Assembly (NCBI GenBank): GCA_903834145.1
Contig: CAILHY010000014.1
Location: 1-64,000, forward strand
DNA length: 64,000 nt
Source of the DNA: an uncultured Actinomycetes bacterium
Lineage (GTDB): Bacteria; Actinomycetota; Actinomycetes; Nanopelagicales; Nanopelagicaceae
Reading direction: 5' to 3'
Shown here: positions 61,266-64,000 of the stretch, piece by piece
Numbering within the stretch: the first letter of the stretch is position 1
Layout of the letters: each line of letters begins with the position of its first letter
The notes under the pieces: model-generated
Database searches by the model: none
What the model was told of the DNA's origin: nothing
What the model saw: the letters and a program-made list of their open reading frames with translations, nothing else
Translations under genes and position numbers: made by a program

Positions 61266-62042
61266 TTACCGTTCTTTCGAGCGGCCCCAACGAGGAGTCA
61301 AAAGCGCGCCTAGGGCAACGATCCTGCTGACGAGTGGACCAAGAATTCTGTTGAGCACGCGGGCCCTGCGAAAATCGTGGATGGGCCAACCGTCGCGAAG
61401 TGCCCGGATTCGTAGGATCGCATCGGGATTTATGGTGCTGGGAAATCCCACACCGAGAAGTAAAGGCAGATCGTTATGGGAATCTGAATATGCATAACAC
61501 TGGGTGAGATCAAAGCCCCGCTCGAGAGCGAGCTCATTGATCGCAGTTGCTTTCTCTTTACCGTGCAAGAGATTTCCGACCATTCCCCCCGTATAGACGC
61601 CGTCTTTAGCCTCGGCCTTGCTACCCAGGGCGCCAGTAAAACCTAATCGCTGGGCAATCAGACAAGCCATTTCCGCGGGCGCCGCCGTTACTAGCCACAC
61701 TTCTTCGTCGTTACTTAAATGTGTTTGTGCGATATCGATAGTTCCTTGCCATAACGCAGGAGAGACATATTGGTCATAAACATCTTGAGCCATGAGACCA
61801 ATGTCGGCCACGTTATGACCGCCGATGAATTCGCATGCCCCGTCTTGCCAACGTTTAATCTCTTCGGGATTTTCTTTCCCTGTTAAACGAAAACGTAGGT
61901 TCGCTAGGACAAATCGAGAAATATCCGCCTTGGAAAAGAATCCACGTTGATACATTCCGCGGCCGAGAAAATAGAGGGTAGAGCCACGAATGAGCGTGTT
62001 ATCGACATCAAAAAATGCCGCGCGTTTCGGGGTGGCTTCCAT
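61266..62042 (-). CDS. HAD-IB family phosphatase (SerB-like)
   Basis: 258 residues. HAD motif I is FFDVDNTLIRGST (nucleophile Asp), motif II is VTAAPAEM, and motif III/IV is CYAYSDSHNDLPLL. The helical cap after motif I matches HAD subfamily IB, which includes phosphoserine phosphatase and CicA-like proteins. A C-terminal basic/hydrophobic segment (about 225-250) could touch the membrane. The substrate is not certain; phosphoserine or a lysophosphatidate are candidates. The start has a TAAGGT box exactly six bases upstream. Divergent from the phosphoglycerate-mutase-like gene with 50 bases between starts. Confidence 0.86.
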   Translation of the reverse strand: MEATPKRAAFFDVDNTLIRGSTLYFLGRGMYQRGFFSKADISRFVLANLRFRLTGKENPEEIKRWQDGACEFIGGHNVADIGLMAQDVYDQYVSPALWQGTIDIAQTHLSNDEEVWLVTAAPAEMACLIAQRLGFTGALGSKAEAKDGVYTGGMVGNLLHGKEKATAINELALERGFDLTQCYAYSDSHNDLPLLLGVGFPSTINPDAILRIRALRDGWPIHDFRRARVLNRILGPLVSRIVALGALLTPRWGRSKER

Positions 62043-62048
62043 GTATCA

Positions 62049-62054
62049 ACCTTA
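62049..62054 (-). promoter_or_regulatory. Leaderless-type -10 box (TAAGGT) of the HAD phosphatase gene
   Basis: Minus-strand TAAGGT, six bases (TGATAC), then ATG at 62042. Confidence 0.6.
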
Positions 62055-62080
62055 GCGAGGCGGGGGTTCTCCCAGACGTT

Positions 62081-62086
62081 TATGCT
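62081..62086 (+). promoter_or_regulatory. Leaderless-type -10 box (TATGCT) of the histidine-phosphatase/ccd operon
   Basis: TATGCT, six bases (TGGCCT), then ATG at 62093. It excludes the longer in-frame start at 62015, which would overlap the divergent HAD gene. Confidence 0.6.
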
Positions 62087-62092
62087 TGGCCT

Positions 62093-62716
62093 ATGCCTTC
62101 AACAGTTCATGTCATCCGTCACGGAGAAGTCGAGAATCCCCACAAGATCCTTTATGGACGCCAACCTGGCTGGCGCCTTTCAGAGCGTGGACAAGAGATG
62201 GCCACAACCATCGGTGAATGGTCTAAGGATATTGATCTAGGTGCGCTGCATGTTTCTCCGCTGCAAAGAGCACAGGAGACTGCCGCCCCAATTGCTCGTG
62301 CACATGGAATTGAGATCACGACCGATGAGAGATTAATCGAGGCAGCAAATATATTTGAAGGTCAACCATTTGGAATTGGTGATGGAGTGTTGCGCCATCC
62401 CAGTGCATGGCGTCATCTCTGGAATCCATGGAAACCTTCTTGGGGCGAGCCCTATGTTGAACAGATTAACCGAATGCTCGCGGCCGTCTTTAACGCCCAT
62501 GAAGCCGCGAACGGCAAAGATGCCATTTGTGTATCCCACCAACTTCCGATCTGGATCCTTCGAAGTGCAATCGAAGAGCGCCCGATGTTTCATGATCCAA
62601 GAAAACGCGAATGCTCACTGGCATCTGTAACAAGTATCCACTTCGATGACGAGAATGTTATTTCTGGCATTACATATTCAGAACCCGCTCGCCACTTACT
62701 GCCTCCAAAGAAGTAA
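62093..62716 (+). CDS. Histidine phosphatase family (phosphoglycerate-mutase-like) protein
   Basis: 207 residues. N-terminal VIRHGEV (catalytic His), then GWRLSERGQEMA, SPLQRAQETA and CVSHQLPIW (second His). The active-site set is complete, but substrate is unknown; most of this group are small-molecule phosphatases, not glycolytic mutases. It overlaps the thioredoxin-like gene by one base, and a homologue stands in the same place in mycobacteria (the Rv0525 to Rv0529 order), so it travels with the cytochrome c maturation genes. Confidence 0.88.
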   Translation: MPSTVHVIRHGEVENPHKILYGRQPGWRLSERGQEMATTIGEWSKDIDLGALHVSPLQRAQETAAPIARAHGIEITTDERLIEAANIFEGQPFGIGDGVLRHPSAWRHLWNPWKPSWGEPYVEQINRMLAAVFNAHEAANGKDAICVSHQLPIWILRSAIEERPMFHDPRKRECSLASVTSIHFDDENVISGITYSEPARHLLPPKK

Positions 62717-63264
62717 TGAAGAGCCGCATAGCTTTTCTTTCACCTCTACTTCTTGGTGCACTCTTATTGACTTCGTGCGGCGGTAGTGGTGCAACTACTG
62801 GTGAAAAAAGTTTTGTAGCAGGAAACGGAACTGTCACATTTTTATCAGCCGGAAGTCGAGTTATGGCGCCGACTATTCATGGAGCCACTTTGGAGGGCAC
62901 AAATTATGTGCTTGCTGCAGGTTCGGTAGCCGTTGTGAATGTGTGGGCGTCGTGGTGTGCGCCATGTCGTGCTGAAGCGCCAACACTTGCAGCTCTGTCG
63001 TTGAAATATCCAATGGTAAGTTTCATCGGCATTCTTACACGCGACAATGTCTCTACTGCAAATGCTTTCATAAAGAGGTTTAGTATTCCTTACCCATCAC
63101 TTAAAGATGACTCAATTCTTTTAGGTTTTCACAACTCACTTATTGCAAACGCAATTCCATCGACAGTTATTATTGATAAGCAAGGCAAAGTTGCAGCTCG
63201 AATATCAGGCGAAGTTACGGTTGCATCCTTAACAGACCTTATCGATCGTGTGGTTGCAGAATGA
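62716..63264 (+). CDS. TlpA/ResA-like thiol-disulfide oxidoreductase, lipoprotein
   Basis: 182 residues. Lipobox LLTSC at residues 17-21 anchors it outside the membrane, and a thioredoxin fold follows with W-A-S-W-C-A-P-C and cis-Pro in NAIPSTVII. It reduces apocytochrome c haem-binding Cys using electrons from CcdA, encoded next. Overlaps ccdA by four bases (ATGA). It is the only clear lipobox protein I found in the window. Confidence 0.93.
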   Translation: MKSRIAFLSPLLLGALLLTSCGGSGATTGEKSFVAGNGTVTFLSAGSRVMAPTIHGATLEGTNYVLAAGSVAVVNVWASWCAPCRAEAPTLAALSLKYPMVSFIGILTRDNVSTANAFIKRFSIPYPSLKDDSILLGFHNSLIANAIPSTVIIDKQGKVAARISGEVTVASLTDLIDRVVAE

Positions 63265-63986
63265 AAAGTTTTTTCGTCGATCAAATCCTTAGTGGAATGC
63301 TCGTTGCTGCCTTTCCCATTTCAATCATCGCTGGACTTATTTCATTTCTTTCACCATGTGTTTTGCCTTTAGTTCCTGGATATCTGTCATTTGCAGCCGG
63401 CCTCTCTCGCAATCGCGGGAAAGTTTTATTAGGTTCCATACTTTTCGTTTCTGGATTTACGGCGCTCTTCGTCTCCTATGGTGCACTCTTTGGCGGACTT
63501 GGTTCCAAGATTTTGATTCACGAAGGCATCATCACTCGGATACTGGGAGTCTTCACTATTGCCCTCGGTGTGATCTTTATGGGCGCATTCCCAATGATGC
63601 CCACGTATAAGCCCCGAATGTCCGTAGTTGGTGGTCTTGTCGGCGCGCCCGTACTGGGATTTCTCTTCGGAGTCGGATGGACCCCATGTATTGGCCCAGC
63701 CCTTGCCGCGGTTGAAACTCTGGCGTTTGAGCAGGCAAGTGCTTGGCGAGGCGCCGTACTTTCCCTTGGTTATTGCATTGGCCTAGGGACGCCCTTCATT
63801 CTTTCGGGTCTCTTTTTGGATCGTTCAGTGAAACTTCGCCGCTTCCTTACTCGTCGCGGAAATATCATTACGAATATTGGCGGTGGGCTATTAGTTGTTA
63901 TCGGCCTGATGCAAGTTTTTGGTTTGTGGAGTGAAGTTATGAATTCCTTAAGATCTTTCATCTCAGACTTTATCCCGGTGGTATAG
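63261..63986 (+). CDS. ccdA: Cytochrome c biogenesis protein CcdA
   Basis: 241 residues with six membrane helices. Conserved SPCVLPLVPGYLSF near residue 32 and GVGWTPCIGPALAAV near residue 135 carry the two redox Cys. It moves reducing power from cytosolic thioredoxin to the TlpA/ResA-like lipoprotein. The stop is one base before the next ATG at the window edge. Part of the system II (ResB/CcsA-type) maturation operon serving the cytochromes that feed the oxidase at 607-3856. Confidence 0.95.
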   Translation: MKSFFVDQILSGMLVAAFPISIIAGLISFLSPCVLPLVPGYLSFAAGLSRNRGKVLLGSILFVSGFTALFVSYGALFGGLGSKILIHEGIITRILGVFTIALGVIFMGAFPMMPTYKPRMSVVGGLVGAPVLGFLFGVGWTPCIGPALAAVETLAFEQASAWRGAVLSLGYCIGLGTPFILSGLFLDRSVKLRRFLTRRGNIITNIGGGLLVVIGLMQVFGLWSEVMNSLRSFISDFIPVV

Positions 63987-64000
63987 ATGAGCAACGAGAA
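63987..64000 (+). CDS. Start of a further gene, probably resB (cut by the window edge)
   Basis: ATG at 63987 follows the ccdA stop directly and reads M-S-N-E before the window ends. By the conserved actinobacterial order the next gene should be ResB of cytochrome c maturation. Only position supports this. Confidence 0.35.

Noticed and set aside
1-64000. tRNA, rRNA, CRISPR array, insertion sequence or prophage
   Set aside because: Spacers are short and none shows cloverleaf, spaced repeats, transposase, integrase or phage genes; nothing supportable was found.

Overview
The window reads as the chromosome of a small-genome, moderately low-GC actinobacterium. I infer a freshwater Nanopelagicales (acI, Planktophila-like) relative. 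The reasons are actinobacterial gene neighbourhoods (tilS-hpt-ftsH-folE-folP-folB-folK, coaX-lysS-clpC, mutY-radA, XPB helicase with its helicase-associated partner, and phosphoglycerate-mutase-like/TlpA/CcdA followed by a probable resB), the very short spacers, heavy ATGA/GTGA start-stop overlap and AT-leaning codons. There is no prophage, insertion sequence, CRISPR array, rRNA or tRNA that I can see, and no gene-free stretch longer than about 200 bases.

Layout. 1-3.9 kb: a cupredoxin-like protein cut by the window edge, then cytochrome c oxidase subunits II, I and III. 3.9-13.5 kb: a mixed block with a DMT exporter, a NiCoT nickel/cobalt permease behind a candidate Nur box, an exported dimethylformamidase-like protein, an MprF-like lipid lysyltransferase, a TPR protein, a SpoU methylase and a PBP4-type carboxypeptidase. 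13.5-20.2 kb: heme O synthase (ctaB), MetZ, an ABC-2 exporter, an NlpC/P60 wall hydrolase, tilS and hpt. 20.2-32.4 kb: one dense run of ftsH, folate genes (folE, folP, folB, folK), NAD genes (nadB, nadC), coaX, lysS, argA and clpC.

33.0-48.3 kb is the most distinctive part: a 15-kb peptidoglycan-fragment uptake and catabolism locus. It has MurQ, a complete peptide/muropeptide ABC importer, AnmK, a GNAT enzyme, an L-Ala-D/L-Glu epimerase, a cytosolic AmiE-like serine hydrolase, a MurR/RpiR regulator, a sugar ABC importer without its own ATPase, and a BadF/BadG-type amino-sugar kinase. Together these could take in cell-wall fragments and convert MurNAc, anhydro-MurNAc, GlcNAc and the stem peptide into central metabolites.

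48.2-64 kb: mutY-radA, a Cys-rich unknown, proC, an exported beta-propeller-like protein, the tiny ribosomal protein bS22 gene (33 codons), a large secreted metzincin protease, a glutaredoxin-like protein, XPB helicase and its partner separated by an M20 peptidase, a HAD phosphatase, and the start of a cytochrome c maturation operon (TlpA/ResA-like, CcdA, probable ResB). The latter, with ctaB and ctaCDE, makes aerobic respiration a theme.

A recurring regulatory feature is a TANNNT -10 box exactly 6 bases before the start codon. I found it at ten genes, with near variants at about seven others. It implies leaderless mRNAs, which I used to decide several start sites.
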